In this document: one piece after another, positions 50,001 through 59,563 of the stretch | Numbering within the stretch: the stretch's first letter is position 1 | Layout of the letters: every line of letters begins with the position of its first letter | Source of the DNA: Cupriavidus basilensis | Lineage (GTDB): Bacteria > Pseudomonadota > Gammaproteobacteria > Burkholderiales > Burkholderiaceae | DNA: 64,000 nt | Direction of reading: 5' to 3' | Assembly: GCF_000832305.1 (NCBI RefSeq) | Contig: NZ_CP010536.1 | Location: 868,001 to 932,000, forward strand | Notes under the pieces: generated by a model | What the model saw: only the letters and a program-made list of their open reading frames with translations | Database searches by the model: none | Told to the model about the DNA's origin: nothing | Made by a program: the position numbers and the translations under genes

Positions 50001-51109
50001 GGCAATCTCCTTCGGTGTTGGGAAAAACTTGATGCAATGAAAATCAACTACGGGCGAGGGTTGTTCGTTGCGGAGGGCCACAGATTGCGAAGGCGTGGAA
50101 CGGCCACTTGCCACCCTTGTGTTCGCGACAAAGCCGAGAGATGGCGGCGCTATGCGTGGCGGCAATCCGGATCCCGTCGAGCATGCCTTTCTCCAGCGCC
50201 TGCGAGGGAAGCCCTGGCAGGCGATTCGGTGTGCCGTCCCTCCAGATAGTCCTTGCGGCTTCCAGATGGACAGCGGGCACGGCGTGTTGTCGGTCAGCAG
50301 TCATGGCGCAAGTTCATTTAGCTGATTCGTTGTCGGGCTTCGGCGCTTTTGCTGTGTGCCTCCGCTTCCTCGGCATCCAGCTTGGAACTGTCCTGGCGCC
50401 GCATGCCAAACCATAGGCAAAAGCTGGGCCACCCCACTGCTATTCGTTGAGTTAAAAGGGTTTCCGGGAGGGCGGGTGCGCAGAGGGCGTGCCAGCCAGG
50501 GTCTGCGTCGGCATCGTCGTTGCCGCGCGGAAACGTGCGGCGCGGCGACGGACGCGTCACGCCGCCTTATGGATGAGGCGCGACGCGTCCGGCTAGTCCT
50601 AAGTCGCTAGGAAGGAAGGATGACTTTCCGCGAAAGGGCATTGCAAAGGGCGTGCACAGTCTCTGCACGCGGACGCAAGGCCCGGCAGATCCGCCAAATG
50701 GTTGAGGTGATGGTGGCGAGGCTGGTGCCAAGGGGCATGTTTCCGGCGAGAAACGTCAAATGGCTGTCCGTCTTACGGGGATCTGGCGTGTCCTCGGCGC
50801 CAGGCCTGGCTCGGGCAGCTATTCGCTCGTGATTCAAGGCTGAAACGTTGGGCCTTTATTGCCCTGGAACGCCGTAAAACGCGCTGTTTTCGGGCAGGGG
50901 GCGCGCTTGTTTAATCTTGGGATTCAGACAAGACTGAAGCCACGGCACCTGATGAGAAACCCAGAGCGCGTGCCAGGAACCAGCTAAAGATGCTCGGCAA
51001 ATAGCGCGTCGAAAGCGAGAGGAAAACCGGCATCGCGTAGCGCCTTTTTCAACGTACGAGAAACGCGCCATTGCGAGGACATGAACAGGAGCGGATTGTG
51101 AGGGCCAGA
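50001..51109. other. 1.1-kb non-coding region upstream of flp, with palindromes
   Basis: Divergent region between flp (minus) and the GT87-like genes (plus). No credible gene was found: short frames lack ribosome sites and family sequence. Two strong dyads are present: GGACGCGTC/GACGCGTCC (50551-50559 and 50583-50591, each itself near-palindromic) and GCGTGCA-N7-TGCACGC (50650-50670). Its size suggests a complex regulatory region for the pilus operon and the glycan genes. Confidence 0.55.
50650..50670. promoter_or_regulatory. Perfect 7-bp dyad with 7-base spacer, candidate operator
   Basis: GCGTGCA-N7-TGCACGC. The GTGCA/TGCAC arms are typical of sites for NtrC-type or LuxR-type regulators. 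A sigma-54 activator gene is encoded 5 kb away. No matching -24/-12 promoter was found by eye. Confidence 0.45.
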
Positions 51110-52342
51110 ATGCGCGAAGGCAAGGAATCCCCGCGGTCCGACGCGCTCGGCCTAGACCGGGTTCGCTTCTACAGCGTTGTCGTGCTGGTGTTCTTCGGTC
51201 TATTTGTTGTCGCTTGGGGATGGGCCAGCAACGGCTTCATGAGCGGCCATGCGGCGCGTCCCGGGGTGGATTTTTCCGTATTCTGGAGCGCTTCCTATCT
51301 AGCGCTGCAAGGCTCTGCGCAGGATGCCTATGTGTTTGAGTCGCTGGCCCCGGTAATGGCGGCGTTCGGCTCGCAGACCTCAGGCGGCGATTTCTTTATG
51401 CCCTGGCTCTATCCGCCGACATTCCTGCTGGCTGTGCTGCCATTGGCGCTGCTGCCGTTCCCGGTCAGCTATTTCCTCTTCTCAGCCGGCACGGCGTATC
51501 TCTATGTAACGTCCCTGCTAAGGTTGCTTGGTTCCGCAACGAGCTGGAGGTCTGGGAATTGGCTGCCGATCGTCGCGTTTCCTGGGGTTTTGCTGACCCT
51601 CTTGCTGGGGCAGAATTCCATGCTGACAGCCAGCTTGGCGGCGCTATCGATGTACTGGCTGCAGCGGCGCCCGGTGCTCGCCGGCGTTTGTATTGGCCTG
51701 CTCTGTATCAAGCCGCAACTCGGCCTCTTGTTCCCCATTGCCTTGATCGCGGCGCGGGCCTGGAGAGCCCTCGCCGCCGCGGCCCTGACCGCACTCGCGT
51801 TGCTTGGCGCCAGCCTGGTGGCGTTTGGCTGGGAAACCATCCCGGCCTTCCTTGGCGCTGCCGAACTGGCGCGGGTGCAGCTGATTGAGCATAGCCCGCA
51901 GGGGTGGCTCATTTCGCCGACAGCGTTTGCGGCGGTGCGCCTGTCCGGCGGCAGCATCGCCCAGGCTTACCTGGCCCAAGGCCTGGTTGCCTTGTTTTCG
52001 ATCTGTGGCCTGCTCTATGTCTGGTTGCGGCAGACTCCCGCAGGGCTTCGCGTCGCCATGCTCGCCACGGCCACGATGCTGACGACCCCATATCTTCATG
52101 GCTATGAGCTGACCTGGATGGGGCTTGCCATTGTCGGCATGGTGAGCGACTGCCTCAGGCGAGGATGGCTGCGCGGCGAGCAGCAATTGCTGATAGTCGT
52201 GTGGCTCTTGCCCTTGTATGAACTTCTTAATCCCTTCATGAAGCTACCGCAGATCGGTCCCGTGATCCTGATCCTGGTGGCCGGCGCAATCCTGCGGCGG
52301 GCGGGCATCCCGGTGGCGTGGAGCGTGACATGCGCACAATGA
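51110..52342 (+). CDS. GT87-like (DUF2029) polytopic glycosyltransferase, copy 1
   Basis: A 410-residue inner-membrane protein with about ten hydrophobic segments. GT87-type features are present: the periplasmic-loop acidic motif VDFSVFWSASYLALQG, PWLYPPTFLLAVLPL, LGQNSMLTASL, and CIKPQLGLLFPIAL. The family includes polyprenyl-phosphate-mannose-dependent mannosyltransferases; donor and acceptor are unknown here. The ATG at 51110 follows GAGGG; a longer frame from an upstream TTG is less likely. It overlaps a paralogue by a few bases, so the two probably arose by tandem duplication and are co-transcribed with the GtrB-like gene. Confidence 0.82.
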   Translation: MREGKESPRSDALGLDRVRFYSVVVLVFFGLFVVAWGWASNGFMSGHAARPGVDFSVFWSASYLALQGSAQDAYVFESLAPVMAAFGSQTSGGDFFMPWLYPPTFLLAVLPLALLPFPVSYFLFSAGTAYLYVTSLLRLLGSATSWRSGNWLPIVAFPGVLLTLLLGQNSMLTASLAALSMYWLQRRPVLAGVCIGLLCIKPQLGLLFPIALIAARAWRALAAAALTALALLGASLVAFGWETIPAFLGAAELARVQLIEHSPQGWLISPTAFAAVRLSGGSIAQAYLAQGLVALFSICGLLYVWLRQTPAGLRVAMLATATMLTTPYLHGYELTWMGLAIVGMVSDCLRRGWLRGEQQLLIVVWLLPLYELLNPFMKLPQIGPVILILVAGAILRRAGIPVAWSVTCAQ

Positions 52343-53604
52343 GAGTGGTTGCCGCAGTCGATGGCGAGCAGCAGCCGGGCGAGCACTGGCTGAACGCCGA
52401 GCGGGTGCGCCTGTACTCGGCCGTGGCGCTCGTCGCCTACGTTCTCTTCTTCTCGATCTGGATCTGGCGTGCCTGTCTGTCGAGGCAAGGTGATGCGAGC
52501 CTGTTCGGCGGCGACTTCGTCGCCTTCTGGAGCGCCGCCCAGCTTGCCCTGAACGGCAACCCTACGGGTGCCTACGATGACGCCACCTTGCGGCTGGTCG
52601 AGATCGCCGCAATGCCGGCCCTCGCCTCCGCCGGGGGCACGCTTCCGTGGCTTTATCCGCCTAGCTTCCTGCTGCTGGTCTGTCCGTTGGCGCTGCTTTC
52701 ATTCGGTGCTGCGTACGGGGCTTTTATCGGGACGACCGGTGCGCTCTACCTGTGGGCGGGGAGCCGCATTGCTTTTTGGCGCGGCGCATGGCTGCCAGGC
52801 ATGGCCTTCCCCGGTATCGCCGTGGTGTGCGCAACGGGGCAGAATGCCTTGCTCACTTCCGGTCTGGCCGCGCTCTCGCTGACGATGGTGCGGCGTCACC
52901 CGGTTGCTGCCGGGCTTGTGATGGGAATCCTGACCATCAAGCCACACCTGGCGTTGCTGTTCCCGCTTGCACTGGTTTGTGCTCGGGCCTGGAAGGCGCT
53001 GGCAGCCATGGTGGCTTCCTCAGCCGCGCTGCTGGCCTTGAGCGCTTCGGTGTTCGGCACGCAGACCTTTTTCTCATTCCTCGCCAATGCAGACATGGCA
53101 CGCCTCGCGGTGGAGGGTGGCGAAGCAAAGCTCGTCCGGATGCCGACCGTGTTTGCCTTGGTGAGATTGCTGGGCGGCAATCTCGCGCTCTCCTATGGCA
53201 TCCATGCCATGGTGGCGGCCCTTGCCGCCGGCGTCGTGATCTATGCGTGGTGCCGGCCGGCCAGTTTCCCGCTGCGGGCGAGCGCTTTGATGGCGGCCAC
53301 GCTGATGCTCAGTCCTTATCTCTACGACTACGACCTCGCATTTCTCGGTTTCGTGATTCTCTGGCTTGCCGGTTACGCCATCGAGCGCGGATGGATGCGC
53401 TGGGAGAAGGAGTTGCTACTCGTCCTTTGGCTCACGCCACTGCTCGGGTTGCTTGTTGTCCAGGCGATCGGATTCCAGTTCATGCCGCTTGCGATCCTGG
53501 CAACGTTGTTTCATATAGTCCGTCGAATCCGCACGGAGCGAGTTCAGCACCCGGAGCCGTGCCACAACAATGAAACGCGGGTGGGGGAGGTGGGTCATGA
53601 TTGA
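52330..53604 (+). CDS. GT87-like (DUF2029) polytopic glycosyltransferase, copy 2
   Basis: A 424-residue paralogue of the upstream gene. The same motifs appear in the same order: GGDFVAFWSAAQLALNG, LPWLYPPSFLLLVCPLALL, ATGQNALLTSGLAALSL, LTIKPHLALLFPLAL and YLYDYDLAFLG. About ten membrane segments are expected. The start at 52330 is preceded by GGAG; it overlaps the stop of copy 1 by 13 bases. Keeping two diverged copies suggests two different linkages or acceptors. The C-terminal 25 residues are polar and unlike copy 1. Confidence 0.82.
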   Translation: MRTMRVVAAVDGEQQPGEHWLNAERVRLYSAVALVAYVLFFSIWIWRACLSRQGDASLFGGDFVAFWSAAQLALNGNPTGAYDDATLRLVEIAAMPALASAGGTLPWLYPPSFLLLVCPLALLSFGAAYGAFIGTTGALYLWAGSRIAFWRGAWLPGMAFPGIAVVCATGQNALLTSGLAALSLTMVRRHPVAAGLVMGILTIKPHLALLFPLALVCARAWKALAAMVASSAALLALSASVFGTQTFFSFLANADMARLAVEGGEAKLVRMPTVFALVRLLGGNLALSYGIHAMVAALAAGVVIYAWCRPASFPLRASALMAATLMLSPYLYDYDLAFLGFVILWLAGYAIERGWMRWEKELLLVLWLTPLLGLLVVQAIGFQFMPLAILATLFHIVRRIRTERVQHPEPCHNNETRVGEVGHD

Positions 53605-54622
53605 TCAATACGATAGCAAGCAGATCTCTCTGGTGGTGCCATTTTTCAATGAGCGCGATGCCATTCCAGGATTCTTCAAATCCGTCGTGCCAGTACTTGA
53701 ATCGATCGAGGCGGCCACGTTCGAGATCGTCTGCGTCAATGATGGCAGCAACGACGGCACGCTGGAAAAGCTGCTCGAGATATCGCGGCGGGACGCTCGC
53801 GTGAGGGTGATCGACCTCACGCGGAATTTTGGCAAGGAAGCCGCGCTCACCGCAGGGATCGATGAGGCGCTTGGCGATGCGGTCATCCCGATCGATGCGG
53901 ACCTGCAGGATCCGCCAAGCCTGATTCCCGTCCTGGTTGCGCGCTGGCGGGAGGGGGCCGAGGTCGTCCTCGCTCAACGCGCGAGCCGCTCGTGCGATTC
54001 GTTTCTCAAGCGCACGGCGGCGCTGGCCTACTACCGGGTGCATAACTATCTGTCGGAATTGAAGCTGCCGGAGAACGTCGGCGATTTCCGGCTGATGGAC
54101 CGCGTGGTCGTCAATGCGCTCAAGCAGTTGCCGGAGCGCAGGAGATTCATGAAAGGCCTGTTCGCCTGGGTGGGCTATCGGACCGTGATCGTGCCCTACG
54201 AGCGTGAGGCGCGTAATGCAGGACATTCCAAGTTTTCGGGCTGGCGTTTGTGGAATCTCGCCCTGGAGGGCATTACCAGCTTCAGCACGCTGCCGCTGCG
54301 CGTATGGACGTATCTGGGGTTCCTGATCGCCTCTATCGCTTTCTGGTACGGCATCTTTATTATTGCGCGCACGATTGTGCTTGGTGTGGAGGTGCCCGGC
54401 TATGCCTCCTTGCTTTCGGTGCTGCTGTTTTTTGGCGGAGTTCAGCTGATCGGCATCGGTGTGGTAGGGGAGTATGTCGGCCGCATCTACTACGAAGCCA
54501 AGGGGCGGCCCATCTACCTGGTGCGCCGTCGCTATCAGGAACGGCGCCAGACGGGGCAGTTTGCCGCCGGCAAGCGGGTGGTCAACCTGGCCAGCGTGCG
54601 GCGAGTATCCCAGGAGCGGTGA
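53597..54622 (+). CDS. GtrB/DPM-like family 2 glycosyltransferase with C-terminal membrane segments
   Basis: A 341-residue GT-A enzyme that would load a sugar from a nucleotide donor onto undecaprenyl phosphate. Residues 11-20 (SLVVPFFNER), the loop VCVNDGSNDGT and the metal motif PIDADLQDPP (DAD 100-102) match GtrB/ArnC/DPM synthases. Two membrane segments lie near 235-258 and 270-295 (WTYLGFLIASIAFWYGIFII; SLLSVLLFFGGVQLIGIGVVGEYVG). The lipid-linked sugar it makes may serve the GT87-like proteins encoded just upstream. It overlaps their operon by 8 bases. Confidence 0.88.
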   Translation: MIDQYDSKQISLVVPFFNERDAIPGFFKSVVPVLESIEAATFEIVCVNDGSNDGTLEKLLEISRRDARVRVIDLTRNFGKEAALTAGIDEALGDAVIPIDADLQDPPSLIPVLVARWREGAEVVLAQRASRSCDSFLKRTAALAYYRVHNYLSELKLPENVGDFRLMDRVVVNALKQLPERRRFMKGLFAWVGYRTVIVPYEREARNAGHSKFSGWRLWNLALEGITSFSTLPLRVWTYLGFLIASIAFWYGIFIIARTIVLGVEVPGYASLLSVLLFFGGVQLIGIGVVGEYVGRIYYEAKGRPIYLVRRRYQERRQTGQFAAGKRVVNLASVRRVSQER

Positions 54623-54642
54623 TGGATGTTGCTGGGGGCAGT

Positions 54643-55026
54643 TTATCGGTAGGTCCAGAGCTTATGCATCAGGAAGCTGAAAGGCGTCACCACCATGACG
54701 ATCACCAGCAAACCGATCCAGTAGCTGCCCCCCGTTGCCTGGACGGCCCAGGAGATGAGCACCGTGAGGATCAGCGCGAGCGCGGATACAACAAGAAAGC
54801 GCGCGAGATTCTTGCGGTGCAGCCGGCTCGAGAAGCTCCACAGTGTATTGAGCAGGTAGGAGCAACCCGTTGCCATGATGAAGGCAACACCGTTGGCCAG
54901 CATGGGTGACGCCGAGCCCCAGGCGATGAGTGTCGAGGCCGTTGTCACATGCAGCAGGGTCGCTGCGGCACCTGACAAGGCGAAGCGCATAAGCCGGGTA
55001 CCGGCGAGATCGATCCGTGCGCTCAC
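54643..55026 (-). CDS. GtrA-family membrane protein
   Basis: A 127-residue small membrane protein with four hydrophobic segments. Typical GtrA sequence runs from LMRFALSGAAATLLHV, through NGVAFIMATGCSYLLNTLWSF, to FSFLMHKLWTYR at the C-terminus. GtrA proteins are thought to flip lipid-linked sugars. The GTG at 55026 was chosen because it overlaps the methyltransferase TGA (GTGA); upstream sequence in this frame is not family-like. It pairs functionally with the GtrB-like gene, though encoded on the other strand, stops converging 20 bases apart. Confidence 0.82.
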   Translation of the reverse strand: MSARIDLAGTRLMRFALSGAAATLLHVTTASTLIAWGSASPMLANGVAFIMATGCSYLLNTLWSFSSRLHRKNLARFLVVSALALILTVLISWAVQATGGSYWIGLLVIVMVVTPFSFLMHKLWTYR

Positions 55027-55757
55027 GGCAGCCGGGCAACAGCCAGCAGGGAGATGCCGAAGGGCAAGGGTGACATCGAGAGCCAGTGCCGTTCCGCGGA
55101 GAATATCCGGTGCAGCAGGGCATTGAGCGGTGCTGCGGGCACCGCGCTGCCCGTCGAGGCAAGGCTGCCGCTGAGCCGGTCCTTGAGCCGCGCGGCAATG
55201 GCAAACGGGCACAGCAGGGCGTTGAAGTGCGATATCCGCTCGAGCTCCAGGCCCGCCGCGCTGACGGTTGCGCGCAAAGCCTGCCGGCTGTAACGCCGCT
55301 GGTGGTGCAGGAATTCGTCGTGCCGGCTCCAGAGCCACTGATAGGCTGGCACGGTGATCAGCACCGCGCCGCCTGGCTTCAGAATGCGTCGTGCGCTCAC
55401 AAGCGAGGCGGTATCCTCGGCGATATGCTCAAGGCAATCCAGAAAGCAGATGAGGTCGAAGCCCGGCGCGGAAAATGGGACATCGTCGGGCCACCTGCCG
55501 CCGCGGATGTCGAATTGGCCTGCCGTCTTCTGTTCGGCGATTTGCCGTGCGGTGGCATCCATTTCGACGGCGCTCACCTTGCCAAAGCGGGATAGCATGG
55601 CGAGATTGCCGCCCGTGCCGGCCCCCACTTCGAGGATGGACGCGTCGGCCGGCAAGCGCAGGCGCTTGATCATGTCTGCGACGATATCCCGGCGGCCGCG
55701 GAACCACCAGTGAGCGGCTTCGGTTTGCGCCATTTCAAGATAGGCATCGGGCGACAT
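55023..55757 (-). CDS. Class I SAM-dependent methyltransferase
   Basis: A 244-residue soluble methyltransferase. The SAM-binding motif I is ILEVGAGTGGNLAML (about residues 41-55), followed by the acidic loop VSAVEMDATARQIAE and FDLICFLDCLEHIAED (motif post-II region), then LKPGGAVLITVPAYQWLWSRHDEFLHHQRRY. This YSR-type layout is common among enzymes methylating glycan or lipid-linked substrates. It overlaps the GtrA-like gene by 4 bases and lies next to a GtrB-like gene. Substrate unknown. The C-terminal 30 residues are hydrophobic and may bind membrane. Confidence 0.87.
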   Translation of the reverse strand: MSPDAYLEMAQTEAAHWWFRGRRDIVADMIKRLRLPADASILEVGAGTGGNLAMLSRFGKVSAVEMDATARQIAEQKTAGQFDIRGGRWPDDVPFSAPGFDLICFLDCLEHIAEDTASLVSARRILKPGGAVLITVPAYQWLWSRHDEFLHHQRRYSRQALRATVSAAGLELERISHFNALLCPFAIAARLKDRLSGSLASTGSAVPAAPLNALLHRIFSAERHWLSMSPLPFGISLLAVARLP

Positions 55758-55795
55758 GGCTTTGCTCCTGTACTAACGCGCTTTCTGGCATTGGA

Positions 55796-57172
55796 CTAGC
55801 CTTGCAGGCAAACCATGCCTAACCCGCCTTTTCTCACCTGAAGCCTGTGCTCGCGCATCATCCGGAAGAGTGTGACTCGCGAGATCCCCAACTCCGCGGC
55901 CACGTCGATAAGCCGCTCGTGGTGCCGTTGCAAGGCCTCCTTGACGGCATTCAGCTCCGCCGCCTCGCGCACTTCCGCCAGTGTCTGGGGGCGGATCTCG
56001 GGAGGTGGTTGCAGGTCCAGGTCGCACGGCGTGATGACGCCGTTCTCGCACATGGCTGCCGCATGCCGGGTACGGTTGATCAGTTCGCGCACGTTGCCGG
56101 GCCAGTCATGCGCGCTGAGGGCGCGTAGCGCTGCTGGCGAGAAGCCCTTGATATGATCCGGTGAATGCGAGCGGATATTGTTCAGGATATGCTCGGCCAG
56201 CAGCGTGATATCGCCTTCCCGTTCGCGCAACGGCGGCTGCTTGACGCGCAGCACGCACAGGCGGTGATAGAGGTCGCCGCGGAAGCGTTCTGCCGCAACT
56301 GCTGCGTCGAGATCGACGTGCGTGGCAGACACAATGCGCGCATCGACCGTGATCGACTCGGTGCTGCCCAGCCTTTCTATGCGGCCGGTTTCCAGAAAGC
56401 GCAGCAGGCTGGCCTGGCTTTCGAGAGGCATATCTCCGATCTCGTCGAGGAAGAGGGTGCCCCCGTGTGCCATCTCGATGCGCCCGGGCTTGCGCTTGAG
56501 CGCGCCGGTGAAGGCGCCGCGCTCGTAGCCGAACAGTTCCGACATGAGCAGGGTGGGGGGAATTGCCGCGCAGTTGACCGCCACGAAGGGCTGCCCGGCA
56601 CGCCGGGAAGCGCGGTGGATCGCCTGGGCGGCTAGCTCCTTGCCCGTGCCCGATTCGCCGGCGATGAGCACCGGCGTATCCCACCTGGAGACTTTCTCTA
56701 TGCCGCGAAACAGGCTTTGCATGGCAGCGCAATTGCCGATCATGCCGTCGAGGCCGCTCGCCGGGGTCGGAGGATGCGAGGCCTCCAGGCGCAACTGCAC
56801 CATGCCGACCGCGTGGCCCAGGGAATGGGCCAGCGCCGACATATCGCAAGGATCTCTGTAGTAGTCGACGAAGTGCAGCCCGAGCAAACGGCGCGCTGAA
56901 TCCGAGAGCGCTTCCTTGCTCGTGACAGTGGCGACCCAACTCATATTCGGCTGAGCGAGCCAAGGCTCGAACGACTCGAGTTCGGCGTCACTGAATCCAC
57001 TGTGTATATCGAGGAGCCCGCTGATGGGCTGTGTGTCCTGGGCGAGTGCATCGAGCTCTCGCTGGCTTGACGCGAAGATCAGCTTCCAGCCTTGTTGCGC
57101 CAGGAACCTGCAACGCATGGCGTCGTGATGCTGCGACAGATACAGCAGCGGACGATTGACGTACGCGGTCAT
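55796..57172 (-). CDS. Sigma-54-interacting activator with degenerate receiver (VpsR-like architecture)
   Basis: A 458-residue enhancer-binding protein. The N-terminal domain (about 7-125) has a receiver-like pattern without a convincing phosphoacceptor aspartate. The AAA+ domain (about 145-375) has Walker A GESGTGK (172-178), an intact GAFTGA loop (219-224) and [13 protein letters not shown]. The Fis-type helix-turn-helix closes the protein (about 405-450; HERLIDVAAELGISRVTLFRMMREH). This layout matches VpsR-type regulators, which control exopolysaccharide genes and may respond to cyclic-di-GMP. Its place beside glycan and pilus genes fits such a role. The start at 57172 is followed by family-like sequence. 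Confidence 0.88.
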   Translation of the reverse strand: MTAYVNRPLLYLSQHHDAMRCRFLAQQGWKLIFASSQRELDALAQDTQPISGLLDIHSGFSDAELESFEPWLAQPNMSWVATVTSKEALSDSARRLLGLHFVDYYRDPCDMSALAHSLGHAVGMVQLRLEASHPPTPASGLDGMIGNCAAMQSLFRGIEKVSRWDTPVLIAGESGTGKELAAQAIHRASRRAGQPFVAVNCAAIPPTLLMSELFGYERGAFTGALKRKPGRIEMAHGGTLFLDEIGDMPLESQASLLRFLETGRIERLGSTESITVDARIVSATHVDLDAAVAAERFRGDLYHRLCVLRVKQPPLREREGDITLLAEHILNNIRSHSPDHIKGFSPAALRALSAHDWPGNVRELINRTRHAAAMCENGVITPCDLDLQPPPEIRPQTLAEVREAAELNAVKEALQRHHERLIDVAAELGISRVTLFRMMREHRLQVRKGGLGMVCLQG

Positions 57173-58603
57173 ATAACCCTCCCCCGATCTCTTCTTCTTG
57201 TTGCGAGCTAGTGTCCGTTCCGGACTTGTTCTAGTTCGCGGTCTTCTTGAAGGGCGATGCTTGATCCAGCGCATCGCGGCTTCGGGGATGGAGGGTCTTC
57301 AGTTTGCCAGTTGCATGGCGCTCGGGTCCGGGCCACATCGGGCCCGGCTCGATCACCGCACCTGGCTAAGCACGAATGCCAGCTTGTCACGAACGAGGGT
57401 GAAAATTGAACGTCGGCATGATGCCGACAAGCTCCCCGGACCCGACTCGCATGGTGAACCTCCCGTCCCCACTGACTTCAGGAACCCTGCCAACGGGCAA
57501 AGCCCGCCGGAGCACCCGCACGCGGCACGTCATGGACTGTGCATCGCGCCTTGCGCAGGTGCCGCGGGTCGATCCTGACCATTTACGGATCGACCCGCGC
57601 CTGAAATGACTGCAACCATCTATCATCGGGCAGGCACGTTTTTGCATGCCTGTCCTGCCTGGGCCGTGTAGTTATCTGGCGCGGCCCTGCGCCTGAGCCC
57701 CTCCCCTGGTCCCGCCTGGGCTTGCGGGTACTTTATAACCTTGTCGCCGGACTTGGCGCTCGCGAGGCGGCGCCGGTTGTTGTGGTCTGGCTTGCGGCTT
57801 TAGTCCGATCACATGTTCTGCGAAGCATAAATGCGACGAACGTGCCAACGCTGCTAAGTCATTGATTTCACTAACAGGGCCGGTTGTGAGTTCGCTACTT
57901 GCCAACGCAAGTGTGTAACAGAATGTTTCTTCCGTGTTACTGCGCATCGTCCTGCGAATCTTGGGATTCGGAATGCCCCCGACCGTGAAATGCGAAGTTC
58001 TAGCACCTTGTGTTTGTTGAATGGAACGGCTGCTTCGCATTTCCAAGCCCGTGCTTCCATCCCGGGTGCGGGTTTTCCCATTGCCGGCATGTGGCCTGCG
58101 GTAGGGATCTCTCCCGGCACCAGCGGGTCGAATGGTTGCATTTCTGAAAATGCGTATCTCCGGCGGTACTCGGTGCGAGGGTTGGAAAGAACTATCAGTC
58201 GCACGTACCGATGAGAACGAAAGTACGAGAGATTCTTGCTAACTGCAAAAGTCGTAGTCCGAAGGATGGACGATATAGCGCGCAGCGTACTTTTCACAAG
58301 CCAGAACGCGGCCCGGACTCATCTGTATGGATGAGTTGCGCATGCCTTACATAGATCGCCGGTTTCACGCGGATTGGTTGCATTTGTGAAAACGGGTCCG
58401 CAGCGGCAAAGGCATGGCGCCTCGGCGGAATTGCCCCAGGCAACCGGCGGCTCGGGGAGCGATACCTGGGCGCCTAGTACTTTGGTAGTCCCACGTAGAG
58501 TCGATGCCGGACGCAGCCCGACTAAGCTATCTTGCATGCAGTACCTCGCCTGAGACGAGCGAGCGGGGCGCGCAGCTGGATGAGTCCGGGGAGGGGCTGC
58601 AAA
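57173..58603. other. 1.4-kb non-coding region with repeated regulatory-like blocks
   Basis: No credible gene. A hairpin with an 11-bp stem (57564-57574 with 57588-57598) is followed by CGCGCCTGAAA and ACTGCAA. The whole block to about 57945 has a partner at 59585-60020. The motif TGGTTGCATTTCTGAAAA (58133-58150) recurs one base different at 58375-58392. The stretch 57830-58020 is AT-richer than average. Confidence 0.6.
57560..57945. repeat. Non-coding block A (paralogous to block B at 59585-60020)
   Basis: Shares with block B, in the same order: a hairpin, GCGCCTGAAA..ACTGCAA, CCTTGTCGCCGG, an exact GCGACGAACGTGCCA (57833-57847) and a TGTAACA..TGTTTC..GTTACTGC stretch (57913-57942). Confidence 0.6.
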
Positions 58604-59563
58604 ATGAAAACAGGCGATAGGGTCTTCACGCGGGGGGATGCGATCAGATGGATGATCGCGCTCGGGTTTCTGGTTCTGGATTCGATCTGGCTCGCGGCAA
58701 GCGGGCGTTCCGTGGCCCATGCCAGCCTCGTTGCCATCGGCAGGGCCGTGGCGATGCTTGCCGGCATTGCGCTGATTCTCAGCTTGATCGCAGGCATGCC
58801 GCGGGTGACAGCCACATCGCGCGGACTGCACTATCGGCGGCTGGCGCTAGTGGCGCAATGTGGCGCTCTGCTGGTAGCCTTCACCAATATCATGAGCGTG
58901 ATGTCTTATTTGATGATCACGCTGGCCCCGCCTCTGATGGATGCCAGGCTGGCCGAGTTGGACAAGCTGTTGGGTTTTGACTGGCCGCAGGTCTACAACT
59001 GGGTCAGGGCGCGGCCCGCCGTGACTCTCATTCTGCAGTTGGCTTACGCCAGCGGCCTGGCTCAGCTGCTCCTGGTTCCCATGCTGACCGGTCTGGCGGG
59101 GCGGGCTGAACACTTGCGTGAGTTCATGTCCAACATGATTCTCTCGTGCACGCTGCTGTTGCTGATTGCCGCCCCTTGGCCAGCCGCCGGGGCTTATGTC
59201 TCGTTCGGCGTGGCAAGCGCCGCCGAGATGGCCAGCGTTTCACACTTCAACGTATTACGTGCCGGAGCGATGCAGGTATTCGATCTCGCGCACGTACAGG
59301 GGCTGGTGTCCATTCCGTCCTATCACACCGCCATGGCGCTGATCTTTGTGCAAACGATGCGCTGGACCCGCACCGGGTTCGTGGTCGCATGCCTGCTGAA
59401 CCTGGCGATGATCCTGTCGACGCCGACGGAGGGGGGGCATTACCTGGTGGATGTCGTGGGTGGCGTGGGTTTGTGGGCCCTGACGGCAGGCTTGCTGCGT
59501 GTATGCAGAGCGGCCAGACCTCCAGTGCTCGGCCAACACGTCGCCCAGCCGCAGCCTCTCTGA
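58604..59563 (+). CDS. PAP2-like membrane phosphatase
   Basis: A 319-residue membrane protein with about six to eight hydrophobic segments. The PAP2 phosphatase motifs are IPSYHTAMAL (P238, S239, H241) and a later GGHYLVDVVGG with H279 and D283, the pair that forms the phosphohistidine active site. It is of the branch with inositolphosphoryl-ceramide-synthase-like and undecaprenyl-pyrophosphate phosphatases, so a lipid-phosphate substrate is likely, perhaps undecaprenyl diphosphate from glycan assembly. GGGGAGG precedes the ATG at 58604. It is flanked on both sides by the repeated non-coding blocks. Confidence 0.84.
   Translation: MKTGDRVFTRGDAIRWMIALGFLVLDSIWLAASGRSVAHASLVAIGRAVAMLAGIALILSLIAGMPRVTATSRGLHYRRLALVAQCGALLVAFTNIMSVMSYLMITLAPPLMDARLAELDKLLGFDWPQVYNWVRARPAVTLILQLAYASGLAQLLLVPMLTGLAGRAEHLREFMSNMILSCTLLLLIAAPWPAAGAYVSFGVASAAEMASVSHFNVLRAGAMQVFDLAHVQGLVSIPSYHTAMALIFVQTMRWTRTGFVVACLLNLAMILSTPTEGGHYLVDVVGGVGLWALTAGLLRVCRAARPPVLGQHVAQPQPL

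Noticed and set aside
50318..51071. Several 70-80-residue frames upstream of the GT87-like genes
   Set aside because: They lie on both strands, have weak starts, and show no recognisable domain; the region is better described as non-coding.
57854..58297. A 147-residue minus-strand frame in the long non-coding region
   Set aside because: No ribosome site, no hydrophobic or family pattern, and part of it overlaps the duplicated non-coding block, which is better explained as regulatory DNA.
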